From the NCBI RefSeq assembly GCF_000515415.1, contig NZ_KI911783.1, positions 1,354,392 through 1,418,391 of the forward strand: a stretch of 64,000 nt of DNA, read 5' to 3'. Positions 39,201 to 49,100 of the stretch are shown here, piece after piece. The stretch's first letter is position 1; every line of letters begins with the position of its first letter. Under the pieces are notes generated by a model that was not told the DNA's origin, did no database searches, and saw nothing but the letters and a program-made list of their open reading frames with translations. Position numbers and translations under genes: made by a program. This DNA is from Bradyrhizobium sp. WSM1417 (GTDB lineage Bacteria; Pseudomonadota; Alphaproteobacteria; Rhizobiales; Xanthobacteraceae).

Positions 39201-40281
39201 CTACTTTAGAGGCTTAGGCTCGCGACGCCTTGTCCACGTTGAGATCGTCATTCCTTTCTGCGGCGCCTCGCCGCGAGGTGCATCGGTTGCCGAAGCCTTC
39301 GAAATTGGAGCGGCTATCTTCGCCGACTGTTCCTTTTCTTGTGCCGCACGGTCGAACTTTGCCGCGACTTGTCGGTAATGCTTGAAAGGTACCTTACCGG
39401 AGCTCACCTCCTGCGTCTCCATTCGGTAGTTACGGTTCTTCTCTACAAAGGCACTAACCCAACTCTGAGCATCAGAGTAGAACACGGTATCTTCAGCGGA
39501 TCGAACGAGTGACCTGTTGATTTCGATCGCCTCTTGCCGAGAAATGTGCCGTTTTACATACGAGAAATTCTCAAAACTAAAATCGGGATCGCTGTGGTTG
39601 GCGGTGGGCTTGATCCTGACCGCTAGCGTAGGCGTCAAAGGAACAATTCGATTTAGGATGAATTGGTTTTCGATTGCTCGTTCGCGACTGGAAAGTCACT
39701 TGTGAAGAATGGGCAGTCTTTGTTGTTGTTGATAAGGATTTCCCAAGAAGAGTTTCCGAATGCGGCAACGTGACTCAGGATCGAGGCAATGCCGACTGCT
39801 TGTGCACTTTCCGATCCACAACGACCTTGATACCTCCGCGGTCTAGCAATTCGGTCAGGCTATCGCCCGCTAGTTCGCTAGGTGGCGGTTCGAACGCTGC
39901 TTTAGCCTCAGCGGCTTTTGCCATTGCCTCGATATGCTCTTCAACCAGATTTGCGTTCATGCGCATGGCGGCCGGAGTGCATGTCAGTAGATAGCTTAGG
40001 AAGTCTGCAACTACGTATATCGCTTCGTTGTTAGGCTTTCCTGTCTCTAGAAGTGTAACGGCAGCATTGTATTTGCCTTCAATGGTTTTTAAGAACTCTT
40101 CAATTGCTCGAGGCTCGCTCAGGAAATCATTCGTATTTCCTTCGTCGGTTCGGCACACATCGTTCGATCTTGGTGTAAAGGTTTTAAGGTCGCTTTTGCG
40201 CGTCGCGTGCATGAGTTCATCGAGCGACGGCGAATAGAAGCGCTTCAGATGAACCTGCGAAACATAGTGATCTAGAGCCAT
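39201..40281 (-). pseudogene. DUF4238 gene broken by two frameshifts
   Basis: Three consecutive frames each give a piece of one DUF4238 protein. Frame one (start 40281) reads MALDHYVSQVHLKRFYSPSL to DRGGIKVVVDRKVHKQ and then a stop at 39775. Frame two continues with GIASILSHVAAFGNSSWEIL and the hallmark FFTSDFPVA, then stops at 39653. Frame three resumes at about 39677 with AIENQFILNRIVPLTPTLAV and runs to 39201. Two single-base losses, near 39800 and 39680, would explain it. The gene is 76 bases downstream of the ATPase and on the same strand. Real decay and sequencing error cannot be told apart here. Confidence 0.75.
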
Positions 40282-40357
40282 TTTCTGTCCAGTCGAATAG
40301 CTCTTGCTTGATCTTGATCGGTTGTCCGATTTCCAGGCGCGTTCTGAACGCCGGCGT

Positions 40358-42277
40358 TCAGTCGAGTTTGATGCCGATTGTCTTGTCCACGTTCGTTGAG
40401 AATGCGCCCACCGTGTACGCTTCATCTTCAAGTTCGGGCTCGATCATGGCAGTAGCGAATATGATCTGATGTTCCACTTTGCTTTCTTTTGAAACTCGCA
40501 GAATCTGCAGTTGAAAATTCTGGCTACGAATGGCTTCGACACCCATATTCTCATGACTATCTATCATGCAGAAGCGCGGATGGCGGAAGAATGGATTCTT
40601 TGTTGCCGCGGCCAGGAAGCCTAGAAAGAAGCTGCTCCGCAGAATTGTCCTAGAACTGGCTGAGAAGTAGCTTTCGTTGTCGACGGTTATTTGATTGCCT
40701 TCAAATGTGAAGTTCACGCTTCTTGGGTCTTCAAACACGTCCTGTCGCCTTAGGTCCTGGACGAGTAGCTTCTTTACCTCGTCAGCGATCAACGTGTAGG
40801 CCTTCGCAAGGGTTGAGGCCTGCTGAGCTCGCAGTGTGTCGTTGATGTTGCGTAACTTTGTTATCGCTGCTTGGAGCTCCGACTTGCGGTCCGACAATTG
40901 CCGAACTGTCGCCGCCAGCTGTGCTTTTTGATCCAGATCCTCAATTTGCCGCTGCAAGTATCCAGACCGGCGATGAAGTTCTCTAAGCTTCTCGCGATCA
41001 TTCGTTGATGGTAAGGATCGGAGGGCGGAAAGTCGGCGTGACGCGTCTTTCCACTTGATCTCTGTATCTTTGATTTCTTGGTCCACCGTCCGTGCTCGGT
41101 CTTCGCGCCTACTTTGCAAGAGGGTAGATTGCCTGATTTGGAGTGACGTATCCATTATCAACGCGGCTATTCTGCTGCGAGTGTGCTCTGATTCAAAAGG
41201 TGTTTTGCAAAGGTGGCACGCATGCTTTGCGAGCTCGCCATCGATCGGAGAATAGCAAGCAGGACAACATTGAAATCTTACCTCACCGATGTGATCGACG
41301 ACGGCGGAGGAATCGCGTAGTGCCTCGAGTTTGTTTTTCAAGGCGGCCAAAAATGCATCCGAGTCCGCAATCGTAAGGGCTAGCGCGTCTCGATCTTGCT
41401 TTAGTCGTATCAATTCGCTTTGTAGCGTTTGAACAGCTTTATAAGCTTTTTCTTGCTGCGCAAGCGTCAGCTTATCGTTCTTAGTTGATGTGTAAAGCTT
41501 CTGTTCTGCCTCCTCGATGAGGCGCTGCGTTGCTGTTTGCTCTTGCTCGAGTGACGTTCGCTGAGCGTCAATCCACTCAAGCGTGAATCCCTGGTCTGCC
41601 TTTCCAAGCACCGAAAACAGGCTGCGAAGTTGCCCGTTTATGGTGTCGAACTCTTTCGAGAGTTCACGTATCTTTTGCTCGTTGTCATAGACAGCGCTGT
41701 CGTAAGCCCCGCACAATAATCGTCCCACGGTGTCTCGCAAGTCCGCTCGGTCGAATGGAACGGCCCTGAAGAGCTGCTCTACCGGGCTGAGTTGATCTGC
41801 ATAAAGTAGGCGAAGAATCTGGTGCATTGTAATGTGCCCGGATAGATCGCTTGAGACCTCGGGGATTCCCAACAGGCCGAAAATGGCTTGCGAGAAGCTC
41901 TCTCGATTTTCGCCGCTCCTGTACGGATATCTGATCCACTGCGATCTGGGCGCCTTTATCGAATCGAGATAAGAGCCGCCAAATATTTCCATTGGCTGCA
42001 TAGTGGAGGCTTCGGAGACGTCGCGGCTTAGCGTGGCTTTTTTTCCATTCAAACTGACTTCAAGGACGACTCTCGAACAGAGTCGAGCGACTGTGCTCCA
42101 GTCGGTAAGGTCGCCACCAAGCCCGTAGAATATGAAGTTAAGTACCGTAGATTTGCCTGAGGAGTTCTCTCCGCGCACGATATTTACGCCCGCATGGAAC
42201 GCTGCGTCGTAAACGATTGCTTCTGAACGGTAGACGACCATTCGTGTTACGATTAATGTTGGCTCATACCGTATCAT
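40358..42277 (-). CDS. ABC-3C-type SMC/Rad50-like ATPase
   Basis: A 639-residue ATPase. Walker A is GENSSGKST (36-44). Two coiled-coil arms (about 196-326 and 365-490) flank a cysteine-rich tip with Cys337, 338, 341, 354 and 357, recalling the Rad50 zinc hook. The C-terminal head has a degenerate signature (SYFSASSRTIL) and Walker B-like RFCMIDSHENMG followed by RSQNFQLQIL. Ser/His in place of the usual Asp-Glu after the Walker B aspartate fits the ABC-three-component (ABC-3C) family of conflict-system ATPases, which includes Lamassu-like systems. The start overlaps the middle-component gene by 14 bases. Confidence 0.82.
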   Translation of the reverse strand: MIRYEPTLIVTRMVVYRSEAIVYDAAFHAGVNIVRGENSSGKSTVLNFIFYGLGGDLTDWSTVARLCSRVVLEVSLNGKKATLSRDVSEASTMQPMEIFGGSYLDSIKAPRSQWIRYPYRSGENRESFSQAIFGLLGIPEVSSDLSGHITMHQILRLLYADQLSPVEQLFRAVPFDRADLRDTVGRLLCGAYDSAVYDNEQKIRELSKEFDTINGQLRSLFSVLGKADQGFTLEWIDAQRTSLEQEQTATQRLIEEAEQKLYTSTKNDKLTLAQQEKAYKAVQTLQSELIRLKQDRDALALTIADSDAFLAALKNKLEALRDSSAVVDHIGEVRFQCCPACYSPIDGELAKHACHLCKTPFESEHTRSRIAALIMDTSLQIRQSTLLQSRREDRARTVDQEIKDTEIKWKDASRRLSALRSLPSTNDREKLRELHRRSGYLQRQIEDLDQKAQLAATVRQLSDRKSELQAAITKLRNINDTLRAQQASTLAKAYTLIADEVKKLLVQDLRRQDVFEDPRSVNFTFEGNQITVDNESYFSASSRTILRSSFFLGFLAAATKNPFFRHPRFCMIDSHENMGVEAIRSQNFQLQILRVSKESKVEHQIIFATAMIEPELEDEAYTVGAFSTNVDKTIGIKLD

Positions 42278-42788
42278 AGCGATACTCCATAAGCCCGGTT
42301 CGCGCTTTCAGGCCATTTAGTCCATCGGACAACGTGTAGTGTTCGGCCAGCGTACGAATGAACTCCAATAGATTGGCTTGAGCGGCGTTTAGTTCTTCGG
42401 CACGAGCGGAAATTGCCTCGGGCACCTTTGCGGCGGAGGTTTTGAAAATGTCATCCAGAAAGGCGTCCTTATCGATGTAGTTGTTGGCGGCTAGGGTTTC
42501 GATTGCGGCCAATTGCAGAGGGTGCATGCGTTCGAACAGGAGGGGTGGATCGGGTTGCTCGCCGTACGGCGTAAGGTGCGCGTACTCTTCAGAGAGTTTT
42601 TTGAAGTGTTGGTGGCTTTGCGCAAGTCGAATCAAGCGAATTCGAAATGGGAATAGCAGGTAGAAATCCAGAATTCGAACGTGGTCGATGGGAAGAGGCC
42701 CTGCGACTTTCAAAAGCGGTAACAAGCGTATAAGCCGGAATACGGCGTGAAATGGATCGAGCGAGGGTTGAAACACAAGCTGGCTCAT
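42264..42788 (-). CDS. ABC-3C middle-component protein
   Basis: A 174-residue helical protein. Its ATG overlaps the stop of the gene before it (ATGA). The N-terminal FQPSLDPFHAVFRLIRLLPLL and ILDFYLLFPFRI, then LFERMHPLQLAAIETLAANNYI, have the look of the middle components (MC) of ABC-three-component systems, which bridge ATPase and effector. The MC5-like assignment is from memory and tentative. It is encoded directly between the CTD protein and the ATPase, the expected order. Confidence 0.7.
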   Translation of the reverse strand: MSQLVFQPSLDPFHAVFRLIRLLPLLKVAGPLPIDHVRILDFYLLFPFRIRLIRLAQSHQHFKKLSEEYAHLTPYGEQPDPPLLFERMHPLQLAAIETLAANNYIDKDAFLDDIFKTSAAKVPEAISARAEELNAAQANLLEFIRTLAEHYTLSDGLNGLKARTGLMEYRYDTV

Positions 42789-43384
42789 TTGTGCCACCGC
42801 ACGAAGCACTGCTCGGCCAGCCAGTAGACCATGCCAAGGGCCGTGTTGTGATCTATTTCAAAGACGCTGGCTCCGCATTCGCTGACGGTCGGTTCGACAA
42901 TTAGTTCGTTCACGAGCGAGTTTACCTGCGCAACTCCCAAGACTGGAATTTGAGGCAAGATAATATCGTTGAAGTGCCGCTCTGCTCGCGCAAGAAGATA
43001 GACAAAGATCTGCTGGGCAGATGCGTAGAGGGACCACTGATGAAGAAGTTTGACGAACATCTCCTTCATTTCGATGGCATCGTAGTAGTTAGCCTCGCGG
43101 CCGGCATATTTCAGCTTAGCTTCAAGGCCTACGACTCCATCGAGAGCTTTATTCCGGTGATATCTCTGCAGCTTCTCGATTGTGTTTTGTGCCCTTTGAT
43201 CGTTCTTTAGTTCCTCATCCAGTCTCTGTAATAGTTGCTCAACGATTCCGGCAGCCCGTGGGGCCGATCTCTCACTCAAGTTGTTAGTGATGTTATAGAT
43301 GTCGCGTCCGGCAATATGGCCTTCCGCCGTGGCATTGGATTGGTCAACCGAAACAGCAACTGTTCCGCCATGCTCAATCGGCAT
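42785..43384 (-). CDS. ABC-3C C-terminal-domain (CTD) protein with N-terminal DQS...AGRD motif
   Basis: A 199-residue protein. Residues about 12-32 hold VDQSNATAEGHIAGRDIYNI. The remainder is helical: LEELKNDQRAQNTIEKLQRY-like segment, GLEAKLKYAGREANYYDAIEMKE, SAQQIFVYLLARAERHF and a final DHNTALGMVYWLAEQCFVRW. That layout matches CTD modules of ABC-3C effectors, but there is no obvious enzymatic domain in front. The effector function may therefore be supplied by the neighbouring membrane protein, with which it shares the N-terminal motif. Confidence 0.65.
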   Translation of the reverse strand: MPIEHGGTVAVSVDQSNATAEGHIAGRDIYNITNNLSERSAPRAAGIVEQLLQRLDEELKNDQRAQNTIEKLQRYHRNKALDGVVGLEAKLKYAGREANYYDAIEMKEMFVKLLHQWSLYASAQQIFVYLLARAERHFNDIILPQIPVLGVAQVNSLVNELIVEPTVSECGASVFEIDHNTALGMVYWLAEQCFVRWHK

Positions 43385-43393
43385 TTGGGCGAC

Positions 43394-43603
43394 TCATCGT
43401 CGGTTATTGATCGTGGTGTTGTCACGCCCGGCAAGATTGCCTCCTGCGCGTGCCCCACTCTGGTCAACTATTGATCCAGCTCCTGAGAGTTGGTTCTTGC
43501 GCGACATGCGCAAAGTTAGCCACGATCCGCCAGCACCCCCGGCCACGAGGCCGCCGATGAACGCTCCAATCTCCTTTGCATGATTGAGCAAGAAATCGAT
43601 CAC
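43394..43603 (-). CDS. Small membrane protein sharing the DQS...AGRD motif, first gene of the ABC-3C operon
   Basis: A 69-residue protein. The GTG at 43603 follows GGGGGAAAC; an ATG at 43621 is in frame but less well placed. One glycine-rich membrane helix (about 12-32, IGAFIGGLVAGGAGGSWLTL) is followed by basic residues RMSRKN, indicating a cytoplasmic C terminus. That tail is SIVDQSGARAGGNLAGRDNT, which matches the N terminus of the next protein at VDQS, A, A, G and AGRD. The next gene starts 9 bases later. A toxin-like membrane effector or anchor is inferred. Confidence 0.6.
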   Translation of the reverse strand: MIDFLLNHAKEIGAFIGGLVAGGAGGSWLTLRMSRKNQLSGAGSIVDQSGARAGGNLAGRDNTTINNRR

Positions 43604-43660
43604 GTTTCCCCCGCAATGCAATTAATGGAATCAGCGACACAACCCAGAGTATGATTCTTG

Positions 43661-43690
43661 ATTATCTTATCGCGGGACGGAATCCATCAA
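43661..43690 (-). promoter_or_regulatory. Promoter candidate for the ABC-3C operon
   Basis: On the minus strand TTGATG (43690-43685) and GATAAT (43666-43661) are separated by 18 bases, about 60 bases upstream of the GTG at 43603. The region is AT-rich and lies just past the rpmB terminator. Confidence 0.35.
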
Positions 43691-43746
43691 ATAATGCCGA
43701 TTAGCCACTCAATCTTTCGGCTGATAAGGCGCACCGCACAAAAAAC

Positions 43747-43780
43747 GGCCGGATCTTCCGATCCGGCCGCAATGCAAAAC
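43747..43780 (-). terminator. Rho-independent terminator of rpmB
   Basis: On the minus strand the stem CGGCCGGATC / GATCCGGCCG with a 4-base loop is followed by TTTTTT. It lies about 60 bases after the rpmB stop and separates rpmB from the ABC-3C operon. Confidence 0.85.
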
Positions 43781-43835
43781 TCTTCCGGCTAACCCTACGC
43801 CTCGCGACGCAAGCCCTCGCCCAATTCGAAAATTC

Positions 43836-44147
43836 TTAGCTCGCCTTCTTCGCCGGCGCGGGGGTCGGGCCGACCTTCTTCTGGATGGCGCGCTTCAGCT
43901 CGAGGGCGCGGGGCGACAGCACGGCGGCCTTGGCCTTGAGCAGGAAGGGATCGAGGCCGCCATTGTGGTCGACGCTCTTGATCGCGTTGGTGGAGACGCG
44001 CAGGCGCACGTTGCGGCCCAGCGCTTCGCTGATGAAGGTCACGTTGACCAGGTTCGGCAGGAAGCGGCGCTTGGTCTTGATGTTGGAGTGGCTGACCGTG
44101 TGGCCGACCTGGGGGCCCTTGGCCGTCAATTCGCAGCGGCGAGACAT
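43836..44147 (-). CDS. rpmB: 50S ribosomal protein L28
   Basis: A 103-residue large-subunit protein. It begins [20 protein letters not shown] and continues [15 protein letters not shown], as alphaproteobacterial L28 does, with the family's longer C-terminal tail ([20 protein letters not shown]). The ATG at 44147 is preceded by GAGGATT. A strong terminator follows. Confidence 0.96.
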   Translation of the reverse strand: MSRRCELTAKGPQVGHTVSHSNIKTKRRFLPNLVNVTFISEALGRNVRLRVSTNAIKSVDHNGGLDPFLLKAKAAVLSPRALELKRAIQKKVGPTPAPAKKAS

Positions 44148-44654
44148 GGCAAAATCCTCAATCTTTCCCAACGATGTGCGGCCGCCATTCGGGGCGCCAC
44201 GGGCAAATTCTCTGTCCTTGCAGGGAGCGGGCGGACGTATAGGGGGGAAGCGGCGGGACGTCAAGGTTTTGGCTGCTGCTTTCGCCTCTCCCCGCCTTCG
44301 GGGAGAGGCCGGAATGCGCGCGATCAGCGCGGATTCCGGGTGAGGGGGAGCCTCCGCGAAGGCGCTGCGGGTTTGAGTATACTCAATTCTCACCTCCTCC
44401 GGGGAGAGCCCCCCTCACCCCGACCCTCTCCCCGCAAGCGGGGCGAGGGGGAAGAGGTGGCGGGGTGAGGTGCGCGCTTCTGACCCGCCCCGATCACCAA
44501 AACGGCAATGATTATCGCGCCTTACCATCACATAAAGGGCGTATTCACGCCCGAAGAGTCCGGTGGAGTTCCGGACGCGGAGTGGCCCGGACGCATTGCT
44601 TGGCGCGGTTTTTGACTTAAGTAACAACCGTTCGCGCCCCGATTGGATTGTTTC
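44148..44654. other. Intergenic region between rpmB and the DUF3108 gene
   Basis: 507 bases. It holds the rpmB leader, then two CTCTCCCCGC-type repeats (about 44285-44350 and 44400-44455), and then the hairpin GGGCGT-ATTC-ACGCCC (about 44538-44553) in the likely leader of the next gene. No gene is seen. Confidence 0.5.
44285..44455. repeat. Two CTCTCCCCGC-type repeats facing each other
   Basis: CCTCTCCCCGCCTTCGGGGAGAGG is a hairpin at the left, ending in GGTGAGGGGGAGCC. The right copy reads CCCCTCACCCCGACCCTCTC and GCAAGCGGGGCGAGGGGG. The same units recur near 45957-46095. Confidence 0.7.
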
Positions 44655-45563
44655 GTGCTCACAACGCCTCATCTTGCGCCCGACTTGCGCTCAGCGGAGC
44701 GGCGCGCAAGGAATCCACGCGCAAGTCATCCGCGCTCTGCCGGCGGCTGGGTCATGGCGGCCCTGTTCGGGCTGGTTTTGGCGTGGGCGGCGGAGCCCGC
44801 GGCGGCGCAAGGCAAGCTCGAGGCGCAATACGAGGCGACGCTGGCGGGCATTCCGGTCGGCAAGGGCGCCTGGAACATCGACATCCAGGACGACGTGTTC
44901 GCGGCCGCGGCCTCCGGCGGCACCTCGGGGCTGCTGAAATCCTTCGCGGGCGGGTCCGGCACCGGCGCCTCGCAAGGGCGTGTGGTCAACGGCGCGCTGG
45001 TCGCGACCGGCTACCAGGCCTCCACCACCACTTCGAAGAAGACCGAAGAGATCCGCATCACGCTCGACAAGGGCAATGTGAAGGATTTTGCGATTCTGCC
45101 GGAGCCGCCGGTCGATCCCGACCGCATCGTCGTCACCGACGCGCATCGCCGCGGCGTCTGGGACCCGATGACGGCCTCGCTGGTGCGCGTATCCGGCACC
45201 GGCGACGTGCTGTCGGCGGACGCCTGCCACGGCAGCGCCGCCGTGTTCGACGGCCGCATGCGCTACGAGCTCAAGCTCGATTTCAAGCGCATGGAGAACG
45301 TCAAGGCGGAGAAGGGCTATCACGGCCAGGTCGTGGTCTGCTCGCTCTATTTCGTGCCCATCGCCGGCTACATCCCCGACCGTCCCGTGATCAAATATCT
45401 CGCCGCCCAGCGCAACATCGAGGTCGCGTTCGCGCCGATCGCCGGCACGCGCATCCTGGTCCCGTTCTGGCTGAAAGTGCCGACCCCGCTCGGGCCGGCC
45501 ATGCTGGAGGCGACGAGCTTCATCACCAGCGCCCAGCCGCCCAAGGTCGCGAAGACGCAGTAG
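44655..45563 (+). CDS. DUF3108 exported protein
   Basis: About 302 residues. A signal peptide (VMAALFGLVLAWAAEPAAAQ) precedes KLEAQYEATLAGIPVGKGAW, the usual start of DUF3108 domains, which adopt a lipocalin-like envelope fold. Later landmarks are RVVNGALVATGYQAS, CHGSAAVFDGRMRYEL and YFVPIAGYIPDRPVIKYL. The start is unsettled: GTG 44655, TTG 44643 or the internal ATG just before the signal. Function unknown. Confidence 0.85.
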   Translation: MLTTPHLAPDLRSAERRARNPRASHPRSAGGWVMAALFGLVLAWAAEPAAAQGKLEAQYEATLAGIPVGKGAWNIDIQDDVFAAAASGGTSGLLKSFAGGSGTGASQGRVVNGALVATGYQASTTTSKKTEEIRITLDKGNVKDFAILPEPPVDPDRIVVTDAHRRGVWDPMTASLVRVSGTGDVLSADACHGSAAVFDGRMRYELKLDFKRMENVKAEKGYHGQVVVCSLYFVPIAGYIPDRPVIKYLAAQRNIEVAFAPIAGTRILVPFWLKVPTPLGPAMLEATSFITSAQPPKVAKTQ

Positions 45564-46170
45564 GCCGGGCGTCCCGCGCCGACCTACCCTTTTTAGCAAA
45601 AATAAACGTGAATGATTTCAACGACATGCCTACTGTGCATGGGGTTGTTTTCGCGCTTTTTGTTTGGAGGGGGGCGAGAACCTGGAATCCGTTTGACTCC
45701 TCCCCGATTCTGATTCGACTCCGCGCCGTCCCCAGCTTTAACGATTCCGCCACCGAAACGTCGCTTGTGCGGCGGGGCAAAACTCCATCTAGTGCAAACC
45801 CAATAAGCCTCCCGCGACATCTTGCGTGAACGGAACAGGACTCAAGGGGGAGTCACCGATTCGGCCGCGATTCGTTCTCAACTCGTTCCGAAGCTTAAAG
45901 CCAACGGGAAAAGCGTCGCAAAGTGAGACAGTTGCGCGGGATTTGGGAAGCTCTCTCGTCCCCCTCGCCCCGTTCTTACGGGGAGAGGGTTGGGGTGAGG
46001 GGCTGCTGCCACGGAAGCGGTGACAGACGGACTCGCGGAGAGTCCCCCTCACCCGGCGCTTCGCGCCGACCTCTCCCCGCAAGCGGGGCGAGGTGACTTC
46101 CAGGCCCTTCGCGCCACCGCCCCAAAACAGCACTGACATTCGCCCCAATCGCCATTACCTAATCCCCCAG
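45564..46170. other. Intergenic region between the DUF3108 gene and the helicase
   Basis: 607 bases. The first half is less GC-rich with no gene, and contains near-inverted GACTCCTCCCC and GGGGGAGTC (about 45697-45707 and 45847-45855). The second half is a CTCTCCCCGC-type composite repeat (45957-46095). Confidence 0.45.
45957..46095. repeat. CTCTCCCCGC-type composite repeat upstream of the helicase
   Basis: CCCCTCGCCCCGTTCTTACGGGGAGAGG and GTCCCCCTCACCCGGCGC with CGCAAGCGGGGCGAGG form paired units (longest run quoted in pieces). It ends about 75 bases before the helicase ATG; an in-frame GTG lies within its end. Confidence 0.65.
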
Positions 46171-49100
46171 ATGCCTTTTTCCTCCTCCCCCTTCGCTTCC
46201 GAGCGGCTTCCCGGCGCCGGCGTCACTGCGGTGCTTGGTCCCACCAACACCGGCAAGACCCATCTCGCCATCGAGCGGATGCTCGCGCATCCCTCCGGCA
46301 TGATCGGGCTGCCGCTGCGCCTGCTGGCGCGCGAGGTCTACAACAAGATCGCCGCGCGGGTCGGGCCCGATGCCGTCGCGCTCGTGACCGGCGAGGAGAA
46401 GATCAAGCCGAAAGCGCCGCGCTATTGGGTCTCGACCGTCGAGGCGATGCCGCGCGATCTCGACGTCTCGTTCCTCGCCGTCGACGAGGTGCAGATCGCG
46501 TCCGATCTGGAACGCGGCCACGTCTTCACCGATCGCATCCTCAACCGCCGCGGCCGCGACGAGACGCTGCTGCTCGGTGCTGCCACCATGCGTCCGATCA
46601 TCGAGCGGCTGCTGCCCGGCGTCTCCATGATCACGCGGCCGCGTTTGTCGCAGCTGGAATTCGCCGGCGACCGCAAGATCACGCGGCAGCCGCGCCGCAC
46701 CGCCATCGTCGCCTTCTCGGCCGACGAGGTCTACGCCATCGCCGAGCTGATCCGCCGCCAGCACGGCGGTGCCGCCGTGGTGCTGGGCTCGCTGTCGCCG
46801 CGCACCCGCAACGCGCAGGTCGCGATGTTCCAGAACGGCGAGGTCGATTACCTCGTCGCCACCGATGCCGTCGGCATGGGCCTCAATCTCGACGTCGACC
46901 ACGTCGCCTTTGCCTCCGACCGCAAGTTCGACGGCTACCAGTTCCGCCGCCTGACGCCGTCCGAATTCGGCCAGATCGCCGGCCGCGCCGGCCGCGCCAC
47001 CCGCAACGGCACCTTCGGCACCACCGGCCGCTGCGCGCCGTTCGAGCCCGAGCTCGTCAACACGCTGCAGAACCACACCTTCGATCCCGTGAAGGTTTTG
47101 CAATGGCGCAATTCGAAGCTGGATTTTGCTTCCCTCGGCGCGCTCCAGGTGTCGCTGAACCTGGCCCCCGGCCACGACGCGCTGACCCGCGCGCCCATCG
47201 CCGAAGACATGCGCGTGCTCGACCACGCCGCCCGCGACGCCGAGGTGCGCGATGTCGCACATGGCAAGGATGCGGTGGAACGGCTGTGGGAGGCCTGCCA
47301 GGTCCCGGATTATCGAAAGCTGTCGCCGGCCGCCCATGCGGAGCTCGTCACCACGCTCTACGGCTTCCTGATGCGGAAGGGCTGCATCCCCGACGCCTGG
47401 TTCAGGACCCAGATCGACCAGGCCGACCGCGTCGACGGCGATATCGACACGCTGTCGGCCCGGATCGCGCAGATTCGCACCTGGACCTTCGTCGCCAACC
47501 GCCCCGACTGGCTGAAAGACCCCGAACGCTGGCAGGGGATCGCCCGCGAGGTCGAAAATAAATTATCGGATGCGCTCCATGAACGCTTGACTGAGCGTTT
47601 CGTTGATCGCCGGACCAGTGTATTGATGCGCCGCCTGCGGGAGAACACGAGCTTGAATACGGAAATCGGCAAGACCGGCGAAGTCATCGTCGAAGGCCAT
47701 GTCATCGGCCGCCTCGATGGCTTCACCTTTGCACCGGATGCGGCGGAAGCCGGCTCCGATGCGAAAGCGTTGCAGGCTGCAGCGCAGGCCGTGCTCGCCG
47801 GCGAGATCAACGCGCGCGCCGAAAAACTGGGCAATGCGCCGGACGAGCAGTTCGTGCTGACCTCGGAAGGCATCATCCGCTGGACCGGCGACGCCGTGGC
47901 GCGGCTGTCTGCCGCAGAGGACGCGCTGCATCCGCGCATCCGCATCATCTCCGACGAACGCCTCACGGGCGCCCCCCGCGACAAGGTGCAGGCCCGGCTC
48001 GAGCTCTGGCTCAAGACGCACATCGAAAAGCTGCTCGGGCCGCTGTTCGAGCTCAGCAAGGCCGAGGACGTCACCGGCATCGCCCGCGGCATCGCCTATC
48101 AGCTCGTCGAGGCGCTCGGCGTGCTGGAGCGCCCGAAGATCGCCAACGAGCTGAAGGACCTCGACCAGCCCTCGCGCGCGACCTTGCGCAAATACGGCGT
48201 CCGCTTCGGCGCCTATCACCTCTATTTCCCCGGCCTGCTCAAGCCGGCCGGGCGCGCGCTGGCCGCGCTACTCTGGGCGCTGAAGCAGGACAATGTCGAT
48301 CCCTCCGCGCTGTCGGGCGCGCAGCATCTGGCGAGCTCGGGCCGCACCTCGTTCCCGGTCGACAAGCAGCTGCCGCGCGATGCCTATCGCGTGCTCGGCT
48401 ACAAGCAGGCCGGCGAGCGCGCCGTGCGCGTCGATATCCTCGAGCGCCTGGCCGACCTGATCCGTCCGGCGCTGGCCTGGCGCGAGAACGCGTCCGGCGA
48501 AAAGCCCGCCGGTGCATTCGACGGCCGCAGCTTCGTGGTGACGCAGGCGATGACCTCGCTCACCGGTTCGGCCGGCGAGGATTTTGCGTCGGTGCTGCGT
48601 GCGCTCGGCTATCGCATGGACAAGCGCCCGCCGTTGCCGGCGAAGCCCGCCGCGGTTGTTGCCGAGACGCCTGTTGCTGAAGCCTCCAGCGAAGAGACAC
48701 CCGCAACCGAAACGCCGGTCGAGGACGCCGCCGCGCCCGCGGACACCGCGATCGAAGCCGCCGCCGAGCCTGTGACCGTCGAAGACGCGCCCGGCATGGA
48801 GCAGCATGACGAGCCCGCGCCTGAAGAGCCGGCGCTCGAAGCGTCCGTCACACCGGAAGACGCTCCCGGCATCGCGCCGCCTGCGGAAGAGGCTGCGGCA
48901 CCCATTGAAGCTGCTGAAACCGCTCCCGCTGAAGCTGTCCCCGCCGAAACCGCGCCTGCCGAAACTGCTGCAACCGAAGCCGCTGCGTCGGCAGATGCGG
49001 CAGCACCCGTGGAAGCCGCGGCCACGCCCGCCGAGCCCGAGCTCATCGAGGTCTGGCGTCCCGCCGGCCGTCACGACGATCGCAAGCCGCGCCACGAGCG

